DNA of 64,000 bases, taken from NCBI GenBank assembly GCA_028455995.1, contig JABELC010000008.1, positions 1,611,501-1,675,500 on the forward strand, read 5' to 3'. The notes under the pieces were generated by a model. The model was not told where the DNA came from. It saw nothing but the letters and a program-made list of their open reading frames with translations, and searched no databases. Origin of the DNA: Scleromitrula shiraiana. Its lineage: Eukaryota > Ascomycota > Leotiomycetes > Helotiales > Sclerotiniaceae. Of the stretch, positions 21,928 through 33,533 are shown piece after piece (positions within the stretch are counted from its first letter, which is position 1; each line of letters opens with the position of its first letter). The position numbers were made by a program, and so were the translations under genes.

Positions 21928-24359
21928 GAACTATAGCATGGACACCTCCAAAATAGTACGATGCGAACAGTCCGTCAAGAATTCCATTGACGTTTTATTT
22001 GGTTTTAGTTTCGGAAAGTGCATTTCTTTTGACGTATATTCGGACCGGCGAATTTGGAGTAATACATACCCACGACGCGGAGAATTTCTGTATTCGTTTT
22101 TGAAGGTGTAGTGGAAATTTGGATTCCAAATACCATAATGCAATGCAAAAAGAGAAGCAGGAGAGAAGCAGGATAATATCAGGAAAGAGAAATGGACATA
22201 AATCAATAGTGATATATTCGATAATGCAATAATCTGTAAGAAATCTCTTAACAGGCCAAGTACATTCTCCGTCTCGTAGAGTTTTGGCTGCATAGAGATT
22301 CAGGTCTTGATCAATGCCCTAACTGCTTCGTAAATAGAATCCTCTTGCGACCTCTCTTCCCATATAGATACCAAGCCATATAATGTCAACCTGACAATTA
22401 ATTCCCTCTGCCATTCGAATTAATCGAAGTTCAGATGGTTCAATTGGTTCCACAAGATGACCCACCAGTGGCCAAGAAAGCATCAGTAACCAATCAATCA
22501 TGCAGTATCACGAGTAACACGGGTGAAAATTTTCAGATCAACAGAATAGGAAAGTTGCGACGAACTTGAGATGTGCAACAAAACAATTCACATACTCAAT
22601 ATAGAATAGGTTGGAGAATCCTCAAACATGGCGAGAACCTCGATGTTCGACTTGTCGGTTCTTATGAATAATGACAGGATTAATCTTGTTGATGAGTTAC
22701 GCGCTGTGTACTTCCAGGATCACCGGATTGTACCAAATGATTATATAATCACCAAGTCAGAGGTCGGCGGGTGGATGTGGTGATGCTAGACTTTTGTCAG
22801 CAAAAATTAAGTGTAGTTCTCTCTTGAGTTCAACGCGGATACAGAAATTCCATCACTAGCTACAGGTATTCAATTGGCACCACATATCTACTATAGATCT
22901 ATCCAGCATTTTCTGCATGAAAATTGCTTAAGGGTCGGCTATGTGGCGCGTTTACTCTACAGCCTAGCATGCTTTGCTATTCAACACTTGGATTGAGCAC
23001 TACCGGTTTCAGGCGACAGCCAGATGGAAAAAATATTTGTTTGTACGTACGATAACCAACATTGAATAGCACAATGATCTTCGGAGCCTCAACAGAAGTT
23101 GCTGCGTCGGTAGATGCATAAGTATCCAAATGAAGGTACTGTATGCCCTCAAACCGGGGTCCGAGTGAGATCCTTACCGGATCCGATCTCAGTCGACGTA
23201 TGAGCAAATTAAGGGTTCTATACATATTTTCGTATCGCAATCTCGTAACATCAATTTCTACCACCAATACATTGAAATCTTTCAACCCCAACTCCATGCG
23301 CAACTTCGGCTGGCAGACAAACATGGGCTCTACCGGAGTAGAGTAACCGATACTGATTGTTGGATCTGTGAACCGCATGAAAACAACTAGAATTTCGTTC
23401 CCATGGACTGAAAAATCGCCGATTTTTGCAAACCTTCACGAAAATATACCAGCTGCACGAGATCCAGAAAGATATTGTGTTTCCTATATTTCGGGTCGCG
23501 CTTGGATCTACCGAGTTCTACCTAGTACATCTGATATAATGGCAAATTGAATGCGATAGATTCCAAATCTGAAATCATAGCAATGAATAATAAGCATTTG
23601 TTTCACGAATCTGTTGTTCAACCTAGCCACTACCTCCTCCCGAGCTAATCGGTTAAGACTCCGAGCCCGAGAGTATGTACTACTGTAATTTTTACCTCCC
23701 AGTGGTGGTACGGTACAGCAAACCAACTTGTTCGATGCGAACTCACTTTGTGAAGCTTAGCTCTTCGCATAATGATAGGTGTCACAACAGGTCATGGATA
23801 CTTTGTGGTACCTGCGATTGATACACTTTCAAGGTATCGTATCGCTACTAGAGTATATTATCGAATCCTCTACCTACTTATCATCAATATATTCAATTTC
23901 TACTTTCCATTTCTCTCTGGAACTGTCAGACCCATCGCCGATCCTAGGATGGTGGCAAATTCGGAGGCGATATGAGTTACAATGCAGTATATTTTCACTC
24001 ACGAAATCTCAAGTAGATGGAATTTGCAGTTACTATTGATGTCTAAGGATTAGTATTGAATGCTAGCTACTTTCACTAATATCAAGTCAGTGCATGGATA
24101 CCAAATGGCAAAGAAAGTAACGATGGGGAGGGGGTTGGAAAGGGTACTTCTGTACACTGCATGTAACCTCGGAACACAAAGTAGCTGTGGGATGAATATC
24201 ATGCGGGCATGTTAGATTTGCTGCTAATCTTGCATTATTTATCAGGTACTATATCTGCAGCGATATCATCGGTCGAACTCAACCTCTTCGTTCTTTCAGA
24301 CAAATCCTTCGTGCACAAAAGATTATTCGCGGCTTATTATAGTCTTTTGATTAAGGAAT
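21928..24359. other. Gene-poor interval with protein-like ORF fragments
   Basis: No complete gene model can be built. Three short stretches read as protein-like: minus 22319-22501 (60 residues, MIDWLLMLSWPLVGHLVEP..), plus 22628-22783 (51 residues, MARTSMFDLSVLM..), and minus 22977-23378 (listed separately). They may be exons of undetected genes or remnants of decayed ones. Confidence 0.4.
22977..23378 (-). CDS. Possible hypothetical protein or gene remnant
   Basis: A minus-strand frame of 133 residues starts with ATG at 23378. Its composition is balanced and protein-like: 'MELGLKDFNVLVVEIDVTRLRYENMYRTLNLLIRRLRS' would form alternating strand and helix, followed by 'GPRFEGIQYLHLDTYASTD'. The end is uncertain because a good donor (GTACGT) occurs inside 'GYRTYK', so the last 20 residues may be intronic and further exons may follow toward 22.3 kb. 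I recognise no family. It could equally be a fragment of a decayed gene in this gene-poor region. Confidence 0.35.
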   Translation of the reverse strand: MRFTDPTISIGYSTPVEPMFVCQPKLRMELGLKDFNVLVVEIDVTRLRYENMYRTLNLLIRRLRSDPVRISLGPRFEGIQYLHLDTYASTDAATSVEAPKIIVLFNVGYRTYKQIFFPSGCRLKPVVLNPSVE

Positions 24360-27300
24360 ATGAAAATATTAACAGAAGAAGAGAAGGAGCGTGAGAAGAT
24401 AAGAGTAAGGGATCTCTTACGGTCAGTTTGTTCCAACTATGATATTGATCTTCAATAAACTCATTATCTCTAATTAGATATTATACACCGGAGAAGTTTC
24501 GAATAAACCGCCAAATCGAGGAAGACAAAGCTTTTACAAAGCATACCGAGCGAATAGACACAAATGACAATTGCGATGAAACAGGATCGTTATCACTATC
24601 GCTGCCAGCAGAGCCCGCAACCGACGATGCCCCTCCTGAAAAGTTACTTTTCCATGACCCAACATTAACAGCATTCGCTCAGTTGGGGGCATATAGATTG
24701 AATACTGAAAGGTCTTTCATCTCTTTGATGGACACCGACAACCAATACATCATAGCAGAGGCAACTCGAAGTGTTTCCTTGTGTGACCGAGACCGTTGCG
24801 ATGCAGGTGATGAAATATTCCTTGGCGCTCGGATCCTAGATATGCTCTGGGGTGTTTGTCCGAATACCATTCAAGTTTTCACTACCATGGATGGGAGCAG
24901 AGATGTAGCTACAGATCTCGTCACTGCCAACCAGAGTTGTTACGTTATGAACGATCTTTCAGCCATTGATCACTTCAAAGCCAAAACCTATATCACCGGA
25001 TGGCCATATATGAAATTCTATGCTGAGGTACCTATTCATAGTAAGCTCCTGTCTTTTATTGTCATTCACTCAGCTTTTCTTCGTTTATTTTCCATTTACA
25101 CACCACTGAAATCCTTGATTTCTATTGCTGCAATCAAGGTACTGACGTATCACTGTTTATATTTCCGAACAATTCTCAACACTAAAATTCTTGATGACTG
25201 CTGACTTTAGACATCAAGGCCCAACAGGATGTGTAATAGGTACATATTGTGTTGTCGACAATAAACCAAGAGATGGTTTAGACGCGAAGGGGTTGGAGAT
25301 ATTGAATGAGATAGCCTCAGCAATCATGAAACATCTTGATTTGGTTCACAAGCAACAGGCTATTGGGCGAGTCGAGAGAATGGTGAAAGGTCTCGGCCTT
25401 TTTGTCGAGGGCAAATCTGATTTCGAGGATAACATAGAGCCGGACTTGACAAATGAAACAAACCTTCAAAATGGACCAGAATCCACGAGCGGTAGTGTTG
25501 CACCCATAATCTCAAGCATTTGGGATTGTAAAGAGAATGATCAAGTCTCAGCGAACTCTCCTAGCCCTTCGCTGCATCAGAAGGCTCGACCATCGCTAAA
25601 GAATAACAAATCAGAATCATCATTTCCATTTCCGCAAATTCCAAAACCCATTGATGATAATAGGCCGTCTTTGAGTAGAACATCGTCAACGGAGTCCGCT
25701 CGTCGGGAATCCGTTGCCGTCACAAGAATTAAGCTGCTGTTTTCTCGGGCAAGCTACCTGTTACTCACGGCTATGGAGCTTGACGGTGTGGTATTCGTTG
25801 ATGCTTGTTTTCGTGACACTGCAGTGGGACCTGGCAAGGCTGCAGCCAAAGCTAATTCTGTACCTGGCCATGCCAGTCAAGTTTTAACGGGTCAGAGTTG
25901 GTTTGGTGATACAAGTGCAGGATCTCAAACTTCAATGTCGTTCTCGATTAATGATGCTGTGAACAACCAGAAATCGGAATTTAATCGATCTCACAAACCT
26001 CTCACGAGTGATTTGCTGGGTTACACAATGAGGACATACTCTGAGTTTGAGTCAGCTTATTCTACTGGAATTAAAACACTACCACAAACTACGGTGCGTG
26101 GATTGATGACGTGTTACAGCCAAGGTCGTATGTTTTGCTATGATGATACGCAGTCTTTCGATCTCAGCACTACACCGGCCGAAACGTACGAGAACAATCC
26201 TAGCAATTTAAATCCTGGCAAAGATGTGGTGAAGGCATGGGCAAAACAGCTGAGTCAGGTTTGTCCTGGAGCACGAACGATTATATTTTTTCCTCTTTGG
26301 GATCCACAACGAGAGTAAGTACATTCGTATCTTACTGCCGTAACTTTGACCATGAAAGCAGTTCAATCATTCCAGAAGCAAGCTCGAAGCCACCTATTAA
26401 AATCTCCATAAGATCAAAGCTAACCCTAATAATAAATGTAGTCAATGGTTTGCTGGGTGCTTTGCATGGACAAATAAAAAGACTCGAGTTATGAATGCGA
26501 GTGATTTGACCTATCTCGCTGCCTTCGGGAATTGCATCATGACCGAGAAGTCTCGGCTCGATGCTGAACTTGCGGACCGCGCAAAGTCCGATTTCATCTC
26601 CGTGGTCTCCCACGAATTGCGCTCACCTCTTCATGGAGTCTTGGCCAATGCCGAGGCCCTTAGAGATACATCAACTGGTGAAGAGCAGAATGATATGATT
26701 CGTTCAATAACGATATGTGGTGAAGTTTTGCTAGACACTATGGACCATATGTAAGGACTTTCGATCGTCACGAAATTTCATCTTGCTAACCAATGAACCA
26801 AGACTTGATTATGCTAAAATAAGTAACAAAGAGGATTCGAAAGATGTACCTGATCATTTGGCTGGAGAAGCAGTTGACTTCAACTTGAGTATACTCACCG
26901 AAGATGTGATAGAAGGTGTTTCAGCAGGGCAAAGTTTCCGGTCGACATTTGATGCCCCAAAATCAACTCAGCCTAATGGACACCTGGATGATCAGGAAGT
27001 TGTGCATATGAATGCACATTTGGAGAACAATACAGGAGTTGTTGTTGTTCTTACAATCGACTGGCAGTCATCATGGATCATTAATTCCGAAATAAGCAGT
27101 TGGAGACGTATCATTATTAACCTTTTCCAGAATGCAGTAAAATATACCGATAACGGATTTGTACATGTATGTCTGTCGGCAAGACAAGTCGCAGGAAGAA
27201 CAATTGCATATCTTTCTATTGTTGATTCTGGCAAAGGTATATCAAATGATTACCTCAAATACGAATTATATACACCATTCGTACAAGAAGATCCTATGAG

Positions 27301-28902
27301 CATCGGCACAGGACTTGGGCTAAGCATCGTTGCCAAGCTAATCCAAAACCTCGAAGGGAAAATCGATATTGCAAGCGAACTTGGTGCTGGAACATCAGTT
27401 AAGGTGGAGATACCACTCAAAATATCCATGGATGATACCCACGCTACCGTTGATGCCTTAATTGCAGAGACAAGAGAACGATGTCGTGGACTTTCCATGT
27501 GTATTCTTGGACTGGACGATTATCCCGATCTATTTGAGATACCAACCCAGTATAGATCTATTTATGAAGGTCGAATGGTTGCTATAAAGTCTTCATTTAC
27601 TACATATGCTGGAGATTGGTTCGGAATGATTGTGCGAAAAGCTTGTTCAAGTTCGTCAGATAACGGTTGTATATATGTCTGCATGAAATCACAGATGGGT
27701 AAGGTGCAGCATGTCGAGCACAAACCTTTGATTGTGTTTGAAGATGATATGACAACGATATGGACTGTTCCCAAGGGCGAAGGAATAATCTATCTGACAC
27801 AGCCGTAAGTACTACTCCTTGTCTGGAAAATCCCTTCGAGACATCTGACAAAAGCCTCTACCATGGGTTCATCTTTGTCTTCTCTTAAAGTAATATTTTC
27901 TGATCGGGCAATAGTGTGGGCCCTCATAAACTGGCAAGAGCGCTTGGGCAGTGCATCGATTATTTGAACTCGAGAACATTACCTAGTCCTCCTTGTACTG
28001 AGGCAACTCCCACACCAACCGAGTTACCTAAACTTGAGGTAACTGTGCCCAAGATAGTTTCAAAACCCGAAGTTATGGAGGTTTATAAGAAAAAGCTCGA
28101 CGACTCATGGAGAAAAAGACCTTCAATCCAAGTCCGTCAAATTTCAAGTGCATCCACCGCTACCTTGGTATCACCGGATTCCAACGATCAAGCAACCATG
28201 CAGCAATTTTCGTTTGAATCTATTACAGACTTAAAGAAAATAGCAAAGGCAGACAACAAGATAGATGAGGTTCCAGAAAGTCCAAAATTCGAACTTCCTA
28301 CTCCTTCCCCTCCTCCACCTGCTGCCAATGGTTCCAAAAAATCATCGCGAACTGTTGTCCTTCTTGTGGAAGATAATATCATCAATCTCAAGGTAAATTA
28401 AATACACTCCCAAAATATGCTTTTTCTAACCGTTTGAATGATTCTCAGTTACTTGTTCACGGCATGAAAAAAGCAAAAGAAGAATATACCACTGCCTCAA
28501 ACGGAAAAGAAGCATATGAAAAATATGAAAAAGCCCCAGAAACATTTAAAGTCATCTTCATGGGTATGTTTCAATATAGTGATCCTATTCTTCTTTTATT
28601 CCCGGAACTACCATAATTGACAGGAGAAAATAGATATATCAATGCCCATCATGGATGGTCTAACAGCCACCCGCCACATTCGCCAACTTGAGTGCGATAG
28701 ATCATTAAGTAGAGTACGTATTGTGGCGCTAACATGTTTTGGAACCGAGGAGTACAGGAGAGATGCGGCCCTTAGCGGGGTAGATCTTTTCTTGACCAAA
28801 CCGATTGCGATGGTTAGGTTGAAACCGATCTTGATGATGAATCCAGATATGGATGAGGCTGTAGAGTTGGAGGAAAAGGGGGAGTTGGTGAAGGATGCTT
28901 GA
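24360..28902 (+). CDS. GAF-domain hybrid histidine kinase with C-terminal receiver
   Basis: Eight exons (24360-24421, 24478-25040, 25219-26314, 26442-26750, 26803-27804, 27915-28392, 28449-28563, 28634-28902) join in frame to 1297 residues. A GAF-type sensor region starts with 'DPTLTAFAQLGAYRLNTERSFISLMD' and ends 'HSPTGCVIGTYCVVDNKPRDGLDAKG'. The HisKA H-box is 'SDFISVVSHELRSPLHGVLANAE' with the phospho-acceptor His near 631. The HATPase domain has the N-box 'NLFQNAVKYTDNGF' (Asn near 787), the G1 box DSGKGIS (818-824) and 'GTGLGLSIVAKLI'. The receiver reads 'VVLLVEDNIINLKLL', the phospho-acceptor Asp near 1209 in 'VIFMDISMPIMDG', and 'FLTKPI' for the conserved Lys. No TM segment is obvious, so a soluble sensor is likely, feeding a phosphorelay to Ypd1-type carriers. 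Intron 2 (178 nt) is longer than the rest, and its acceptor CAAG was chosen because it restores HSPTGCVIG. Confidence 0.93.
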
Positions 28903-29579
28903 TGCGATGAGGAGGAAATGATGGATGATAGTTTATGTGGGAAAGGGACCACAATATATCCCGTCGTTGAAGTCTCATCAGTTTCAATGACTGCATACGT
29001 ATCATCGCCTTATTCATGATTGAATCTGATTTTATCTCCTAACGTAACATCTGAATAATCTTATAATTCGATTAGATGCGTTCAATTAAATCCTATTTTA
29101 AATCAGTAACCAACAAAGGAGTAAATGTATACTCACCTAATCATAATACTGAATAGATGATGCATTTTAGACCTAGTGTTGGGTCAATAATTATGTTGAA
29201 TAGCTAGGAACGTATACAATTAAAAATTATGAGTATTGGCTCAATCTTCTATCCATCAGTCCAATATATTTATTTGATTTCGAAAAAAAAATAGAACGCA
29301 TTGACAGCCACCGAGCCAACTTGCCGGCATAACAACATCCCAAAAGGCAGGCATATCCTTTGAATTGGGCAGTAGTGATTAATTTTTCTTTTACTAGTCT
29401 ATTCATAAGACCCCTTACAACACTGTATTTTTCCATTCCCTGTGTACTAGAAGATATATTAATCGTCCAAGTAATCATCCATACCAACCGAAGTAACATA
29501 ATACAAGTTCCCAAAACGAGAGTTAACCCGTGATATTCATCACTAAATCAAAACCAAAAATACCCCAAGAGTCCAGAAG
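28903..29579. other. Intergenic, no gene seen
   Basis: 3' flank of the histidine kinase and AT-rich DNA without a supported coding frame on either strand. Confidence 0.55.
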
Positions 29580-30096
29580 AGATGACAGACAATACGTACC
29601 AACACCAAGGCCAACGCAAACCAGCCTCGGCAGACGCAAATATCTAACACCCGCCTATCTTTCACTCCTCAAGAAAGAAGTAACCTCAATAGCCCTAACT
29701 TCCCGTATACCATGGACCCAAATAGGTGTCAAGATATACAATTTATTGAATCTATCAGAACGGGATGAGCGACTAGCGGGAGTTGTGAAAATCCAAACAT
29801 TAAAAGGTCATCCTTGGGGATATACGAGAGAGTCGATGAAGGCGACATTTCGACGAGAGTTTTCGGCGGAGATGGAGGAGAGAACGAGAAAGCGAGGGAG
29901 AAGCAAAAGAAGGAGAGAGAGTCAGTGGAAGGTTATGGGGTTGCGGGACGGTCGTTTCCGGGTAAATTCGATAAGAATGGTGGGAAGAAGAAGAAGAAGA
30001 AGAAGAAGAAGAAGAAGAAGAGTATCCTTTGCTTGGATGAGAAAATCCAGGTTAATCGAGACTTTTCTACAATATGAACTTAAAATAAATAATTGA
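29580..30096 (+). CDS. Possible hypothetical basic protein crossing a GAA repeat
   Basis: A frame with the protein-like block 'RKYLTPAYLSLLKKEVTSIALTSRIPWTQIGVKIYNLLNLSERDERLAGVVKIQTLKGHPWGYTRE' (about 29630-29830) continues into an Arg-rich tail ending at 30096. There is no ATG at the start of this frame. One model uses ATG 29580 (MTDNT..) and a 38-nt intron from GTACCA at 29594 to a CAG ending at 29631, which enters the right frame. The tail crosses a GAA repeat that reads as poly-Arg in this frame and poly-Lys in the next one. A switch to the Lys frame by an unseen intron is possible. No family is recognised; existence as a gene is uncertain. Confidence 0.35.
29984..30021. repeat. (GAA)n trinucleotide repeat
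   Basis: About twelve uninterrupted GAA/AAG units on the plus strand, inside the doubtful basic ORF. Confidence 0.95.
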
Positions 30097-30404
30097 TAGT
30101 GTCATACAATAGAAGGACAGCTCCACAGTTTACTTCTCGTGTCATTGATGTAAAGGTGTTGCATTGAATGTGCATAGAAGTAAAGATGATTTATGTATGT
30201 ACAAAATTTCCATCATATCAACCAAACACAACCACAACAAACGAGCGATCTTCAAGGACTTTCAACCCCTACAGTATGTACACAAGAAAAGAATAAGCCA
30301 AATGTCATGACATTCCTCAAACATAAGTTTCACAACCACGAATCGTCATCAATTTCATTTTCTTCTCACAGCCGTTTTGCAAATATTGTCGCCAAATTCT
30401 TGAA
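30097..30404. other. 3' flank of the cellobiohydrolase gene
   Basis: AT-rich, presumably the 3' untranslated region of the minus-strand GH7 gene. No coding frame is supported. Confidence 0.55.
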
Positions 30405-32118
30405 TTACAGACATTGTGAGTAGAAGGCATTAAAAACGATGCAAGTGAAGCCAGTAGCGCAAGTAGTCGAACCAGTCCAGCTAGCACCACCACACTGACC
30501 GTATTGAGCTACAGCGGTACCAGAAGGAGCGTTGCTGGTTGAAGTTGGGGTTCCGGGAGATGAAGGGTTGGTAACAGTACCAGCGGAGAAGGTAGAGTTG
30601 ATAGGTCCAACCTTAATGTTACTGTAAATAACATAAGCATTTGGAGATTGAGCCTCAACGGTAGCGGGAACACCAGAGCTTGTAGCGCAGGTACCACGGG
30701 GTCCTCCGGGTGCGGTGTTGGTGATTGGGTAGGTGGAGTCGAGCCAGAGCATGTTGGCGTAGTAGTCGTCCCAGAGGGAGAGAACGAGTACCATACCGGC
30801 CTTGAGAGCAGCGGACATGGATGCCATTCCTCCGTGGTTGGCAAATGAGGTGGTGTCACCAAAAGCAGTCTTCTGGGCGGTACAGAAAGGAGTTGTGATG
30901 GAGTTTCCGGTGACACCAGAGATGGTGGATTGAGAGTTGGGGATTACTTTACCGTTTTGAACGTAGAAACGCTTGATCTCGTTGAGAGTACCAGAAGCAG
31001 TGCCGGTTGTTGTGAGGAACTATAAGTGAGATGTTAGTTAGACTTCAGGATTCTTGTATTGATAATCAGTAATCACTTACCTGAGTAACAACAGTTACAA
31101 CGTTGTTAGTATTGACTGTCATTCCTGGGCCATAGAATGTCTTATTACCCATGCGGTAAGAGTTGAAATCACATCCATCAGGATCGCAAGTACCCGCGTA
31201 TCGGGATGTGGAGTATGTACCACCACAGGCGTTTCCAGTGCAAACGGTCTGTGTGACTGTGTCGCAAGAATGAGGAGTGACGGCAGTGGAGATGGAATTT
31301 GCTTCCCAGATATCCATCTCAGCACAGCATGAGCCGTAATTACCAACACCAGTGTTAGCATTGTTGGTGGAGGACACCCAACCTAGATATTCGGATTAGT
31401 TCCTGTACCATTGATACTATCAAGATGTTCCATTCATACCTTCAGAATTAGCCTACAATTGTATCACGTTAGCTTTTGATAAGATTTCAATGGATTTGAA
31501 TGAGATGCTGTTTACCTTGCCGGCAATAAATTTCATGTCACGAGGACATTGAGAGTCACAGTAGCCAGTTCCGTATTGAGCTCCTGCTTTGTTCGTTGAG
31601 GAGATACCGCCATCAGCTGGCATGTTGGCCAGGTAGACTGCCCCATTGAGACCGCATGGCAAATGGGAAGTATCGACGTCAAAAGTAAACTCTTGAGCCA
31701 AGAGATTGAAAGTTTTGTAATGAGTGTTATCGGCCAACAGATATACACGAGATCCAACGTTTGTTTGAGTTGATTGCGTGACAAAGTTGAGTCTGAGAGA
31801 GCTGCCACTGGTGGTGATACCATAGGTTGAAGAATAACTGGCACCATCGAGCGCGCAGTTAGCAGCGCAAGTCACATCATCTGGGCAAAGTGTAGTATCC
31901 CATGTATTGCCAGTGTAGCAGTTTGTAGTGCTGCCTACTGCGTGTGTCCATCGCCAGTTCCCATCAAGCACAATACTTCCTTGGTTTGTAGTACAGACTC
32001 CTGGAGCTGTACACGATTGCCAAGTGAGACTTGGATGAGTTTCTGTTTGATAGGTTCCGATCTGTTGACCATAGACAATAGCGAAAAGCGAAGAGACGAA
32101 AGCAATTTTAGACGACAT
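30405..32118 (-). CDS. GH7 cellobiohydrolase I with CBM1 (Cel7A/CBH1-like)
   Basis: Four exons on the minus strand (31516-32118, 31440-31452, 31081-31382, 30405-31019) give 510 residues. The enzyme releases cellobiose from reducing ends of crystalline cellulose outside the cell. A signal peptide (MSSKIAFVSSLFAIVYG) precedes QQIGTYQTETHPSL, the usual mature start. The GH7 active-site strand 'CCAEMDIWEANS' carries the nucleophile/acid pair (ExDxxE). 'LWLDSTYP' and 'RGTCATSSGVPATVEAQSPNA' are cellobiohydrolase, not endoglucanase, features. A Ser/Thr/Pro linker (about 440-470) leads to a C-terminal CBM1 'YGQCGG..W.G.TTC..G..C' ending in 'FYSQCL'. Exon 2 is only 13 nt and restores AGKANSEGWVSS. 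A TATATAA box lies about 75 bases upstream. Carbon-catabolite control and cellulose induction are typical of the family. The neighbours are unrelated. Confidence 0.97.
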
Positions 32119-32192
32119 GATTACTCTCTGAGAACCACCAGATTGTTGTAAATTCTGTTGCGATGAGGAGATAAAAATGAATAGGTTCTACC

Positions 32193-32199
32193 TTATATA
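32193..32199 (-). promoter_or_regulatory. TATA box of the GH7 gene
   Basis: The minus strand reads TATATAA about 75 bases before the GH7 start codon, a normal distance for a strongly inducible fungal secreted-enzyme gene. A GGCTAA (minus; plus 32646-32651) further upstream matches the Xyr1/XlnR core, but such a short word can occur by chance. Confidence 0.6.
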
Positions 32200-33533
32200 C
32201 CCTTTCTTTGCCACACCAAGTGAAGAGAAAGATGCTCCTCATCATGTACCATCTCAATACTCGCTCATCTTCTGACCTTACAGATCATCGGCTCTATAGG
32301 CCCGCTGGCATCACGGTAGAATGGACCTAATATCCGTACTACTGACGGCGACGCGGTCCGCAAACGAGGAGCTTTGCTGGAAATGCCACGAGAATGTACA
32401 TATAAGCCAGGAATCAGATGATGGAGAACAATCTAGAGACCTATTCTTGATGCATCAAGTCCAACCTGCCATGTCGACCATCCTATACCTAAAAGCAATA
32501 CTACCGGAAATCTTTACCGGCTTAAATCAAAGATGCGCATCAACTTAATCTAGGAACATTGCTAACAAAGTAAGTTTGACAATATATATGAATTTCTCCG
32601 GTACCAGCCTTTTCGCAGACTCGGGCCAATTGGGATTGTAGAGGTTTAGCCGAATACAGAAGTACAACAACAATACATCAATCACTTTTTATCTACTGAT
32701 ATTTTTGAGGACGAGTTCAAAGAAGTTACCGAATACAAAAAGATTTTTGACTGATAAAGTTCAAACATTTTTGAATATCTATAATCCAAATTTTTTTCCA
32801 TGCCATGCCTAGAGATCGTTAATCTCACCTCATCTCATCTCATCCCACCTCATCGTCCAAGTTCATTTAGGACAATCAATACTATATTGAATCTGTAGAT
32901 CCGGGTACCTTTCGATTGCCCGTAAAGTACCTGTACATTTTTATATATCATTCATCGCAACGATAGCCTTGCCGAGGTCAACATTTCATCTAATAACAAT
33001 GTAACAAAACGTGGTCATGGGCCTGCCAAGCGGAGCCGGATAAATTGCGCCAGCAAATTGAAGTACTAACTTCCCCAGAAAATCAGATCACAGGACAAAA
33101 GAAATTGATTGATTAAGTAAAATCATAAATGGAAAAATCGGCCATACGGGCCAGTTCATGAAACAATGCCCAATAAGCAATATGATATCCGGGACGAAGA
33201 ATTGTGGCAATGAGATATGATACTCTTTCATGAAGAAATTGTGACGGGAGGATGAAATGCAACGTACAGTAATACTTTTGCACTTCATTTTCTACCCCAT
33301 GGGGCCCCGCTAAATTGAACTATATGCCGGTGAGGTTATCGCGGGAATGCATCCTATGGCTTGTAGATCTGTTAGAAATGCGATTGGATTTTGCCATGCA
33401 AGATTGTGGAGAATATTTTGATCACTTGTTGTTTCCAAGTCGACCCTCTCAACAACCTCGTTAGGCGTCAAAAGATGCCTATTTCGATGCGGACGATGAA
33501 GTTCCGTACTTCTACTTGCAGTAGCTGACTCAA
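32200..33533. other. Upstream region of the GH7 gene, otherwise empty
   Basis: Promoter-side DNA of the cellobiohydrolase and 3' flank of the GH3-GNAT gene. No supported gene. CTCAT repeats lie at about 32828-32850. Confidence 0.5.

Noticed and set aside
30509..30916. Alternative minus-strand frame inside the GH7 last exon
   Set aside because: It overlaps the well-supported cellulase exon and has a Pro/Leu/Thr shadow composition.
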